Of a DNA stretch of 64,000 nucleotides, positions 45,001-51,688 are shown one piece after another. The notes beneath the pieces are model-generated. The model was not told the origin of the DNA. It saw only the letters and a list, made by a program, of their open reading frames with translations, and did no database searches. This DNA is from Ruminococcus sp. Phil11 (GTDB lineage Bacteria > Bacillota > Clostridia > Oscillospirales > Ruminococcaceae). The translations under genes were made by a program, and so were the position numbers. Position 1 is the first letter of the stretch. Each line of letters begins with the position of its first letter. The DNA lies in NCBI GenBank assembly GCA_001940925.1, contig MSGZ01000043.1, positions 9,216-73,215 on the forward strand, given 5' to 3'.

Positions 45001-46794
45001 GTCAAGGTCGCCTTCATTGAAAAGAACATAGCAGTCTGCATTCAGATTCGGATCGCGTCCCGCTCTGCCTGCTTCCTGCACATAGTTTTCCAGCGAATCG
45101 GAAATGTCATAGTGAATCACCAGACCGACATCCTTTTTGTCCACGCCCATGCCAAAGGCAGAGGTCGCAACAATGATCTGCACCTCTCCGGCAATAAATG
45201 CCTCCTGATTCTCGACTTTTTCGCTGCTGTCCATTTTGCCGTGAAACGGTCTTGCTTCGTAGCCGTCATCTGTCAGCTTCTGCGCGATCTGCACAGTGCG
45301 CTTGGTACGGGACACATAGATGATCGTCGGGCAGTTCTTCTGCTCGATCAGTCTGCGCAGCGTATCATATTTTTCGTTATCATCTGCCTGATACAGCACC
45401 TCATACCGGAGATTGCTGCGGGCGGCAGATGTAGCATACAGTTCCAGATCAAGCCCCAGCTTCACCTTGAAATAGTCGCGGATATCCTCAATGACCTTCT
45501 GTTTTGCGGTTGCAGTAAAGCAGGATACCGGAATCGAATAGCAGATATTCTTCTTTTCCTGAAGATGACGAATAAAATCACCGATATAGAGATAGTCCAC
45601 GCGGAAATCCTGTCCCCACGCAGAGAAGCAGTGTGCTTCATCTATGACAAACCGCACGACATTCCGCGAGAGAAGCAGCTTCTCAATTGTGCGGGACCGC
45701 AGCGATTCCGGCGAGATGTAGAGCAAAGATGCAATGCCGTTCTGTACGCGCTCGATCGCTTCAGCACGCTCCACAGCATTCAGCAGACCGTTGATTGTGA
45801 CTGCATCGGTAATGCCGCGTTCTGCCAGATTATCCACCTGGTCTTTCATCAGTGATTGCAGCGGCGAAATGATTACGGTCAGACCTTTGGCGTTCTCGCC
45901 AGCCATGAGCGCCGGGAGCTGAAATGTGATCGACTTACCGCCGCCGGTCGGAAAGATCGCAAGCAGCGATTTATTGTGAACAGCAGCATCGGCAGCGCGT
46001 TCCTGTAACGGTTCGCCTTCGTATGTACGGAAGGACGGGTAGCCGAATATCTCAGTCAGTTTGCGTTTGACATCCAGCTTTTGCGCACAGTAAGGGCATC
46101 CCTTTTCACAGGGATGATTGCGCAGCACACGCATATAGTTGTCCACCAGCGGGTAATTGATCTGAACCCACGGCGGCGTGATCGAATGCCGGTCATCAGC
46201 AGAGATCAGCGCAAGGCAGTAGGCAAGCTCGCGCGGATGATTCAGAACCATAAAAGGCAGCGGCGCATTGGCACAGATTTTGCCGTCAAAATATACCGCA
46301 ATCAGCTTGACGGCATCGTTATCCGCAGCAAAATCTAGATATGCGAAGAAACCGGAGAACTCCGGCAGTTGATGCAGCAGAAGATACCAGATCTGTTTCA
46401 GCGTATCGTCCAGCTCGTCAAATGCCGTGACTTCATCGCAGAACAGCTCAAATGATTTCACAGCATCATCCAGTGGATTGCTGAGAGAATCTGTCTGGAG
46501 CTTATCATCTTTCAGAAGCCGGTGATACGGTTTTGCAGGAAACAAAAGCGGCGACAGGCAGAGCGTGTCAACATACTGCGCTGACGCACTCTGCGGTATC
46601 GCCGCTTCAAGATAATTCAGGTCAAAGGCAAGAATATTGTGACCGCCGATGAAGTCGTATTCCTTGACAAACGCAGTGAATTCCCCCACAGGTGCAGCGT
46701 GAAACTGACGCCCGTCAGAATCGACTGCGCCAATATCCAGTATCTGCCCGTTTTCGGGATTGATCTCTGCGTCAAAGAATACGATTGATTTCAT
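42016..46794 (-). CDS. Exonuclease-RecQ-UvrD fusion helicase
   Basis: This 1592-residue protein joins three enzymes. Residues 1 to about 140 are a DnaQ-like 3'-5' exonuclease (FFDAE with D8/E10, HNILAFDL with D58, and D109/D110). A CEKGCPYC cysteine cluster follows. About 265-640 is a RecQ-type superfamily 2 helicase (FPTGGGKS with K287, DEAH from D385, VQEAGRAGRD). About 1045-1480 is a UvrD/Rep superfamily 1 helicase (AGPGSGKT with K1067, DEAQD, GDDDQNIYAFRG, NYRS, STIHKAKGHEFD, VGMTRAKSEL). All key motifs are intact. It likely unwinds and trims DNA ends. AGGTGA lies just before the ATG. It is the last gene of the cargo operon. Confidence 0.92.
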   Translation of the reverse strand: MKSIVFFDAEINPENGQILDIGAVDSDGRQFHAAPVGEFTAFVKEYDFIGGHNILAFDLNYLEAAIPQSASAQYVDTLCLSPLLFPAKPYHRLLKDDKLQTDSLSNPLDDAVKSFELFCDEVTAFDELDDTLKQIWYLLLHQLPEFSGFFAYLDFAADNDAVKLIAVYFDGKICANAPLPFMVLNHPRELAYCLALISADDRHSITPPWVQINYPLVDNYMRVLRNHPCEKGCPYCAQKLDVKRKLTEIFGYPSFRTYEGEPLQERAADAAVHNKSLLAIFPTGGGKSITFQLPALMAGENAKGLTVIISPLQSLMKDQVDNLAERGITDAVTINGLLNAVERAEAIERVQNGIASLLYISPESLRSRTIEKLLLSRNVVRFVIDEAHCFSAWGQDFRVDYLYIGDFIRHLQEKKNICYSIPVSCFTATAKQKVIEDIRDYFKVKLGLDLELYATSAARSNLRYEVLYQADDNEKYDTLRRLIEQKNCPTIIYVSRTKRTVQIAQKLTDDGYEARPFHGKMDSSEKVENQEAFIAGEVQIIVATSAFGMGVDKKDVGLVIHYDISDSLENYVQEAGRAGRDPNLNADCYVLFNEGDLDKHFIRLNQTKLSLSEIQQVWRAIKKLSGNRQSFSRSALEIAREAGWDDEHRPELETQVKTAIAALENAGYIERGQNIPHVYATSIMVDTMAEASERIRSSEFFDEQSETNALRIMNELFTKKTTAGKKDEGESRIDYLADTLGLSRESVIEAVNRLRQEKLLADSQDMSAYIKRSDSENKSMKILERYAQLEQMLLNLMTDEPLTLNLKEINEQAEQQGIKGTSVKSLKTVLFYWTIRGFIQKTNSQTEKAREIIPKIEMIKLTDLFISRIALAKFIVGFLYDRAAGLPANQKGETQVLFSVLELQEAYNAQLTTVTPVTADAVQDALLYLTKIEALTLEGGFLVLYQTMHIRRLEMDNRIQYKQDDYRQLNEFYKQKIQMIHIVGEYANMMVQNYDDALQFVSDYFQMDYKAFLSKYFKGNRMGEINRNITPQKYNELMGKLSVRQREIIDDASSQYIVVAAGPGSGKTMLLVHKLAALVMLDDVKYEQLLMLTFSRAAATEFKARLLALIGNAAKFVEIKTFHSYCFDLLGKIGSLEQSENIVPRAVAMIRAGEVEQIRITKTIVVIDEAQDMDTHEFDLICALMERNDNMRVIAVGDDDQNIYAFRGSDSRFMRSFITNHGAKQYDLPDNYRSTPEIVDLANRFAETILDRMKNEPICAVRKDTGIVRLIRHRSNNLEYPIVQNIISNRAQGKTICVLTSTNDEALRVNGLLRQMQIPSRLIQSSDGFSLYDLAELRMFLKYTGKENHPIISDEQWIKAIADLKEKYESSQCLDLVLSLLERFASVNEKKYRSDLEAFIRESQFADFCFPNDSEVVVSTIHKAKGHEFDCVYLMLNRVDLSNNEKRRVLYVGMTRAKSELYLHYNNHAFDGLSDEITDDPVIYPEPEQITLQLTHKDVVLNYFIPRKKLVFALHSGTTLTLQGKELYAQIGGKTYSVAMLSKAAQGTLNGLLAKGYRVQSARVRFVVAWRSQDDTAGQEYAIILPDIFLEK

Positions 46795-46873
46795 TAGTTC
46801 ACCTATTATGATTGATCTCTATTTACGTTTTGCTTTCGTCTTTTTGAATCTGCACCAAGGATTTATTACAGAC

Positions 46874-47338
46874 TTATATCATCTGATCATTCAGAATGTG
46901 GTTCCTCTCTATGTTTTTCAGCCATTCACGCATGGCAAGATATATTTCATATGGACTCTTATAATCTCTTATGGGATAATCGTTCATTTCTTCGGCACCA
47001 TTATTATCCCAATCCATTGATAGGTATATAGTCATTTCTCCACTGCGCTCCATAGAGTCAATCGACATTTGATAACCATTAGGAAGAATAAAATAGATAA
47101 TTCCATCGGTTACAGTCCATGGATAGTCTTTGCTGAATTCTTTTAAGATACGAATCCTATACGTTCTCAGTTTTTTTCGCAGTTTCAATTCTTCTTGTAT
47201 TTGTTGACAGTAAATCACATAGCTCCTTTTAGCTTCCTCTGGTGCATCATCATTAATCACTCGGGCTCCATTTTCAGTAAAATGAAACCATTCTTCATTA
47301 GTTAGCCAAAAGTACTCATATTTTCGCATGTTTATCAC
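46874..47338 (-). CDS. AT-rich inserted gene of unknown function
   Basis: A protein of 151-154 residues (start GTG at 47338 or ATG at 47329), rich in Tyr, Trp, Asp and Glu, with no membrane segment; it contains YEYFWLTNEEWFHFTENGAR. Base composition is far more AT-rich than both neighbours. It sits between a truncated and an intact copy of the 5' end of the helicase gene, so it was brought in as an insert. The GTG overlaps the stop of the truncated copy in GTGA. Size and setting would suit an immunity or accessory protein, but I do not recognise it. Confidence 0.7.
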   Translation of the reverse strand: MINMRKYEYFWLTNEEWFHFTENGARVINDDAPEEAKRSYVIYCQQIQEELKLRKKLRTYRIRILKEFSKDYPWTVTDGIIYFILPNGYQMSIDSMERSGEMTIYLSMDWDNNGAEEMNDYPIRDYKSPYEIYLAMREWLKNIERNHILNDQMI

Positions 47339-47427
47339 CGCCGTTCGTCAGCATCGACTGCGCCAATATCCAGTATCTGCCCGTTTTCAGGGTTGATCTC
47401 TGCATCAAAGAATAGGATTGGTTTCAT
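47335..47427 (-). pseudogene. Truncated copy of the helicase gene 5' end
   Basis: Thirty codons (start MKPILFFDAEINPENG) match the first codons of the exonuclease-RecQ-UvrD gene at 46794, with about six differences in the first 80 bases, then stop at TGA. Its ATG overlaps the stop of the 198-residue upstream gene in ATGA. That is probably the ancestral junction between that gene and the helicase. Confidence 0.85.
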
Positions 47428-48020
47428 TTCTCTGCTTCTCTTTCACGTATAAATGCAATGAGTGTTTCCATGTTATCAAAAATGAATTGCTGCGCGTTCT
47501 TGTCATACACGTTATATTGCGTCGGAACACCTTGTTCATTGATAAAGCTTGTTTCCTTCATTCCAAGCATTTCCCCGTTTTGCGTCGGAATCTTTCTTTT
47601 TCTTCCGGCGGCGCTTTCTACTTCTTGTAGCAGGCCTACAGAGAGAAGCCAACCGGCTATATCCGTTCCTTTTAGTTTCTTCATATGTTCATCATCAATT
47701 AATTCATTTGCAATACCTGCGACTTTTGTAGCAGACAGCGCTGTATTTTGAGGTTGCAGCAACACGATCTGCTCATGTGTAAGGAAGAACGGTTCCTTTA
47801 CCGGTTTGGGCGGTTTTGGTTTCTTCTTTCTTTGTATCTCTCCGCCGTTGTCGATCACCTTTTGCAGTACGCCGGAAACATAAAACAGGCATCGCGAAAC
47901 CCGTACCTGATTGACTACATCATCGTCCCGAACAGGCTGTCCGGAAAGCGGGTTATATCCGTTTGCAAGCGCATCAATATATTGCTTTGCGCGCTGCATG
48001 ATTTCCAGTTCAGTCATCAT
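47424..48020 (-). CDS. Hypothetical protein of the helicase operon
   Basis: The 198-residue protein has an N-terminal helical part (MMTELEIMQRAKQYIDALAN) with a GYNPLSGQPVRDDDVVNQVR stretch, a Lys/Pro linker at about 65-77, and a C-terminal part ending in KIPTQNGEMLGMKETSF and FDNMETLIAFI that may be a winged-helix-like DNA-binding domain. I do not recognise the family. Two ATGs lie at its start, with GGGGGTG upstream. Ancestrally it ran straight into the helicase gene, so it is probably a functional partner of the helicase. Confidence 0.7.
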   Translation of the reverse strand: MMTELEIMQRAKQYIDALANGYNPLSGQPVRDDDVVNQVRVSRCLFYVSGVLQKVIDNGGEIQRKKKPKPPKPVKEPFFLTHEQIVLLQPQNTALSATKVAGIANELIDDEHMKKLKGTDIAGWLLSVGLLQEVESAAGRKRKIPTQNGEMLGMKETSFINEQGVPTQYNVYDKNAQQFIFDNMETLIAFIREREAEK

Positions 48021-48232
48021 GTGTCACCCCCAACATATAATCTGATTCTTCGTCATTTTGCCGCGTGTGCTCCTTCTCAACGAGATTTGAGATCCCCTTG
48101 CGCTTGATTTGATTTTCGCATTGTGATTCTCCTGCCTTTGTGTTTTGAAAGCTCGTCCTGCAATGCATGGTTGCAGGGGTATCGTTTTAGCCTCAGCAAT
48201 ATCAATGATGTAAAGCGATCAAGAGCATTTCA
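48021..48232 (-). other. Spacer inside the cargo operon
   Basis: This 212-base gap holds a stem CCTGCAA/TTGCAGG (near 48155-48175 as read on the plus strand) and a 14-codon ORF (MRKSNQAQGDLKSR) with AGGAGA upstream. It may be a leader or remnant. No clear promoter or terminator was seen, so read-through from the 51256 promoter is plausible. Confidence 0.4.
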
Positions 48233-49252
48233 TCAACTAAGTTCCAGCTGCCTATCACGCTGAAATTCCCCATCAATCTGCGACGCAACCGTTTCAGATT
48301 CCTCGGTGAGATTTCCGTCTTCTGTCAGCAGCGGCGTATCCAGTACCGCTTTGATACTGCTGACAGCGGATGCGCAGGCAGCAATCGCTTTCTTTGATTC
48401 TGGCTTATATGCCCGATAATCCTCGCCCTCATTTGCGACAATATCTTCCATGCGGTATACGAGCGGCAGGAAATATGCATCCAGCCTTGCAAGCAGAGTA
48501 TAGAACATATAGCAGCGTCTGCGGATTGCTTCACAGACAAGCGCATTCTGATGCAGTTCCTCGCAGATCACCTGAGACTGTGCCTGATTCGCTTTGGCAT
48601 TTTCCAGATCTTTTTTCGCTCTTGCATCAGTGATTAAGCCCATTACGCATAGAGCCGGACCGGCGACCAGTCCGCCGAGTACTGCGGTTCCGCCTGCCAT
48701 ACCAAGTCCGCCGGCAGCAAGAGAGCCGCCGCCGAAAAATGCAAGTGTCGCATTGGTTGCAGCTGCACCGCTCAGCGTCGCGATTGCTGTGCCGGTTGAA
48801 GCAGCAGCAAATGTAGATGCGGCACTATATGCGCCGATTGCTGTCAGAGCGCCGCCCATCGTGCCGACAGTCGCGCCCTTTGCAATATTCATTGCGAAAT
48901 TGCCCATTTCCTTCAATTCTTCAAACTCTTTATGATCCAGCGGCATCTTGTTGAGCTCGTCCAGGCCTTCGGATGCCTGAAAGTCAATGTTTTTGATCTG
49001 CTGGAATGTCTGAATAAAGCTCTGCACACTTGAATTAAGGATAAACAGTTTCTCTTTACCTAAATTCTCCAATGATTCCCGGCAGAGATCGCGCTGCGTT
49101 TCAAGTGCTTCTTTGGCATCATCTATGCTGGCATTCGCATCCTGATTGATTGTTTTTGCTTCGCGTGTATTTGCAACAGCCTTGACGGACTTTCCGACAC
49201 CGATCGTACCGGTTGCAGCTGCGATTCCGATAAATAACAAAGGTAACGGCAT
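48233..49252 (-). CDS. Glycine-rich membrane protein of the cargo operon
   Basis: The 339-residue protein has an N-terminal hydrophobic segment (PLPLLFIGIAAATGTIGVG), a coiled-coil-like region (about 25-115), a long glycine/alanine-rich hydrophobic stretch (about 120-210) with GGG and GxxxG patterns typical of glycine zippers, and a helical C-terminal region. This points to a membrane-inserting or pore-like protein. AAGGAG lies 7 bases before the ATG at 49252; an earlier in-frame ATG at 49273 overlaps the upstream gene. Family not recognised. Confidence 0.72.
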   Translation of the reverse strand: MPLPLLFIGIAAATGTIGVGKSVKAVANTREAKTINQDANASIDDAKEALETQRDLCRESLENLGKEKLFILNSSVQSFIQTFQQIKNIDFQASEGLDELNKMPLDHKEFEELKEMGNFAMNIAKGATVGTMGGALTAIGAYSAASTFAAASTGTAIATLSGAAATNATLAFFGGGSLAAGGLGMAGGTAVLGGLVAGPALCVMGLITDARAKKDLENAKANQAQSQVICEELHQNALVCEAIRRRCYMFYTLLARLDAYFLPLVYRMEDIVANEGEDYRAYKPESKKAIAACASAVSSIKAVLDTPLLTEDGNLTEESETVASQIDGEFQRDRQLELS

Positions 49253-49265
49253 GGTGTTACTCCTT

Positions 49266-49943
49266 TCATGCAATCAATGCGGCGATGCTTTTCCGGATGA
49301 TCTGCTGACGTTCTTCCAGTTCCTTTACCATCTTTTCAATCACGGCATAGGGACGATCAGTTGTTTTCAGCCATTCCATTTCAGCATCGAGCATTTGCAG
49401 CGTCTGGATCGTTTGCTCCATTTCCAGAAATACGCTTTTATCAATGTCAAGTTTGCGTGCGGTGAATTTCAGGAATTTACGCTCAATTTCTGCATACTCA
49501 CGATCACTTTGCGCAATTACAAGCAGATTCCACAGCAACAGCTTCGGCGTGATCTCCGAGAATTTGGAGCGTGGGATATGCGTCAGCGCATAATCAGCGC
49601 CCTCCTGAATGACATCATAGTAATCTTCCGGATCAATCGCCTTATCCATCTGCTTTTTGCACTCGCTGATAAATGTCTGTTTCATGTGCGGATACATGGA
49701 ATCAATCGCCATACCCATTTCATCAAACTGCTTCATTTCGTCTTCTGAAACTTCACCGTCAAGTGCAATCAGATAGTACATCATCATGATCGCTGCTTTT
49801 GGGGAGATATTACCTTCCGTAAATGATGGCCGGATAATCTCATGCTCTGATTTTTTCATCGGCTTTACAAGGTCATGAACCTTTCCGAGTGCAGTACCGG
49901 CTTTATCGGCAACGCCGCTTGCCATTTCCTTGATAGTTGCCAT
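49266..49943 (-). CDS. TerB-like protein
   Basis: The 225-residue protein has a TerB-type helical domain: AIMMMYYLIALDGEVSEDEMKQFDEMG (about 50-75), the acidic metal-binding signature of tellurite-resistance TerB/DjlA-like domains, then LLLWNLLVIAQSDREYAEIERKFL, a second turn of the same fold. TerB domains occur in stress and phage-resistance gene sets and are thought to act near the membrane with metal ions. An AGGAG site precedes the ATG. Immediate neighbours suggest it works with the glycine-rich membrane protein. Confidence 0.85.
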   Translation of the reverse strand: MATIKEMASGVADKAGTALGKVHDLVKPMKKSEHEIIRPSFTEGNISPKAAIMMMYYLIALDGEVSEDEMKQFDEMGMAIDSMYPHMKQTFISECKKQMDKAIDPEDYYDVIQEGADYALTHIPRSKFSEITPKLLLWNLLVIAQSDREYAEIERKFLKFTARKLDIDKSVFLEMEQTIQTLQMLDAEMEWLKTTDRPYAVIEKMVKELEERQQIIRKSIAALIA

Positions 49944-49958
49944 GATCCTTTTCTCCTT

Positions 49959-50795
49959 TCACAGCTTAAACGCTTCATCTGAATCCATGAACGCGTCGAA
50001 TTCATCCATATTATGAAACTGCTGCTGATATCCGAGCATCTCCTGAAGCATCGTATTTCCCTGAATGAAGCCATCAATATCGTCATGCAGAATCGCGCGG
50101 TCGATCGCAGCCAATCCTGCTTCTATGGTTTCATAATGCTCTTTGAAATACTGTTCTGTCAACTGGCGCATTTCTTCTCTTGCCTGCATCATTTCGGCAA
50201 GCATTTCAGCACACTGCTGTTCGATCAGAACACGCTCACGCGTTGCCTCACGCGCTTCTTTCAGCGAATCGGCTACCTCATTGACCACATATTCAAAGGC
50301 TTCATAGCAAAATGTTGCGCCGGTTGCGTCAAGAAGTTTGGTGAGGGGTGCCGGAACATGACTCGGGATATCAATGACGCTCAGCGCATGCTTGATTGCA
50401 TTGTTTATTTCTTCAAAGCCGCGGTCAAAGAGCGCTTCCACGCATTCTTCCTGTGATAGTGATCCGCTGAAAAAGCTGTGCAGCGTCGTTCCGATATCCT
50501 GTGCAGCACCGACCAGATCCCTTGTGAAATCTGTTCCGGCAAGTGCATTCAGGAAGCCGGACTCAGATCTTGTCATAACGCCTTGTATCTTTTCAACAAC
50601 AGTATCTGATGTAATGCTGATTTCTGCCAGCGCGTCCATTACAGTTTTTCGTTTAGAAGCAACATCGCGTACCAGTCGGATCATCCCGACAGCCTGCTGC
50701 AGCTTTTCTGCGTATTCGTCAGATAACAAATCGAATACGATAGGCGGTATTGAAAGTTCAGGCACTACATCCTTTTCTGATAAATCTTTATTCAT
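49959..50795 (-). CDS. Hypothetical helical protein of the cargo operon
   Basis: A 278-residue, mostly helical, acidic protein with a possible hydrophobic hairpin-forming middle and a coiled coil (about 185-240, with LIEQQCAEMLAEMMQAREEMRQ as its core). There is no signal peptide. It lies 9 bases after the zinc-ribbon gene and 15 before the TerB gene, so it should be made with them. I do not recognise the family. Confidence 0.68.
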   Translation of the reverse strand: MNKDLSEKDVVPELSIPPIVFDLLSDEYAEKLQQAVGMIRLVRDVASKRKTVMDALAEISITSDTVVEKIQGVMTRSESGFLNALAGTDFTRDLVGAAQDIGTTLHSFFSGSLSQEECVEALFDRGFEEINNAIKHALSVIDIPSHVPAPLTKLLDATGATFCYEAFEYVVNEVADSLKEAREATRERVLIEQQCAEMLAEMMQAREEMRQLTEQYFKEHYETIEAGLAAIDRAILHDDIDGFIQGNTMLQEMLGYQQQFHNMDEFDAFMDSDEAFKL

Positions 50796-50804
50796 ATTCT
50801 TCTA

Positions 50805-51149
50805 TTATTCGGTATCCTGCACCGAATCCTCCTCGTTAGGTAATGAAAACGCATCCTCAAAGTTTAGTATTGTTCTTTCAACTATCTGTAGGGCATTTTT
50901 TCCGCAATGCGGACAAAACCTGGAGTCATCGCCGCCAAATACAGTTGTTTCCCAGTTGTATCCGCAAGCTTCACATTTGAATCTTGTTTTGATTGGCGGA
51001 CCATAAGCATATTGAACAAACTCCAATTCATCAAACGGTTCAAATGCACCATCGCCCCGTTTTGTTCCGCAGTACCGACAGAACAGATCACTTTTTATCA
51101 TGTAGGCATGACAGTTTCCGCATCGGCTCTCATAGTCTGAAGTCTTCAT
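50805..51149 (-). CDS. Double zinc-ribbon protein, first gene of the cargo operon
   Basis: The 114-residue protein has two treble-clef or ribbon modules: CGNCHAY with CRYCGTK (about 10-29) and CEACGYNW with CPHCGKN (about 59-84), then an acidic tail (NEEDSVQDTE). Such small ribbons bind nucleic acid or act as scaffolds. GGAGG precedes the ATG. It heads the minus-strand operon behind a strong promoter at 51228-51256. Confidence 0.8.
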   Translation of the reverse strand: MKTSDYESRCGNCHAYMIKSDLFCRYCGTKRGDGAFEPFDELEFVQYAYGPPIKTRFKCEACGYNWETTVFGGDDSRFCPHCGKNALQIVERTILNFEDAFSLPNEEDSVQDTE

Positions 51150-51208
51150 TCTGCACCTCCGGCAATATCCAGACCGCTTATTTGTTTCTCATATATGAAT
51201 CCTCAAAA

Positions 51209-51256
51209 TGGTATAACAATATGTTTTATTATACCACTTTTGCGTATTAATGTCAA
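51209..51256 (-). promoter_or_regulatory. Promoter and operator of the cargo operon
   Basis: On the minus strand TTGACA (51251-51256) is 17 bases from TATAAT (51228-51233). An inverted repeat TGGTATAA/TTATACCA (51209-51216 and 51229-51236, 12 bases between the arms) covers the -10 box and the start site, so it is a likely repressor site. A mini-ORF ATG AGA AAC AAA TAA follows in the leader. Beyond it, 51260-51625 holds no supported gene. Confidence 0.8.
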
Positions 51257-51393
51257 CAAAATTAGTGAATATCTATAATATAGTGGAAAGAATTGTTCTG
51301 TGCTTTCAAAAATATCATTCTCAAATACAAAAACGGCACACAGTTTTGTCCTGTGCACCGTTTACGATATATTCGCTTGTCTTGTTGTAGTAT

Positions 51394-51411
51394 GGGCAAC
51401 TTTTGGTCAAC
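51394..51411. other. Candidate right-end integrase site
   Basis: GGGCAAC (51394-51400) and GGTCAAC (51405-51411) repeat the spacing of the left-end pair at 39577-39594. A stem with an internal mismatch (about 51332-51363) lies next to it. Confidence 0.35.
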
Positions 51412-51629
51412 TAATTGGCTGAAAACCACATTAAATCCGGATATACTGATTTGCCTATCCGAACTGATTTTGGCAATATAGCGTGCTTTTCTGCTGACGC
51501 TGGCTTGCCGCGATATGCAGTTCTCATAATAGCACATTACGCGGTAAAAAGCAAGATGAGAACGCTGTATTTTCTGCTGATGCAGATGCTCCGCCGAACG
51601 ATGGATCAATGCCCGCGGGTGCTTCCCGC

Positions 51630-51658
51630 TTGACATGGGAGATCATTGCTGATATAAT
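51630..51658 (+). promoter_or_regulatory. Promoter of the DUF3810-like gene
   Basis: TTGACA (51630-51635) and TATAAT (51653-51658) are spaced 17 bases apart. Confidence 0.87.
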
Positions 51659-51688
51659 AAGAAAAAAGGCGAAAGGCGGCGAAACCGC

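Larger units (their letters stand above)
39577..51411. mobile_element. Integrated accessory element with tyrosine integrase and helicase operon
   Basis: The segment is visibly more AT-rich than its flanks, has integrase and excisionase-like genes at one end and a long cargo operon at the other, and lies between two host operons with clean promoters (39394-39422 and 51630-51658). No tRNA gene is involved and no conjugation genes were seen, so it is a small integrative element or a remnant. Ends are approximate: they are set at paired GGnCAAC motifs spaced 11 bp, found at both sides. I did not find a long identical att core. Confidence 0.7.

Noticed and set aside
44950-45855. 301-codon plus-strand ORF inside the helicase gene
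   Set aside because: Antisense shadow of conserved helicase motifs, with no ribosome site or family likeness.
39476-51631. 17-base similarity as the att core (39476-39492 and 51615-51631)
   Set aside because: Only 14 of 17 bases agree, both are short palindromes, and the right one overlaps a host promoter; kept only as a weak possibility.
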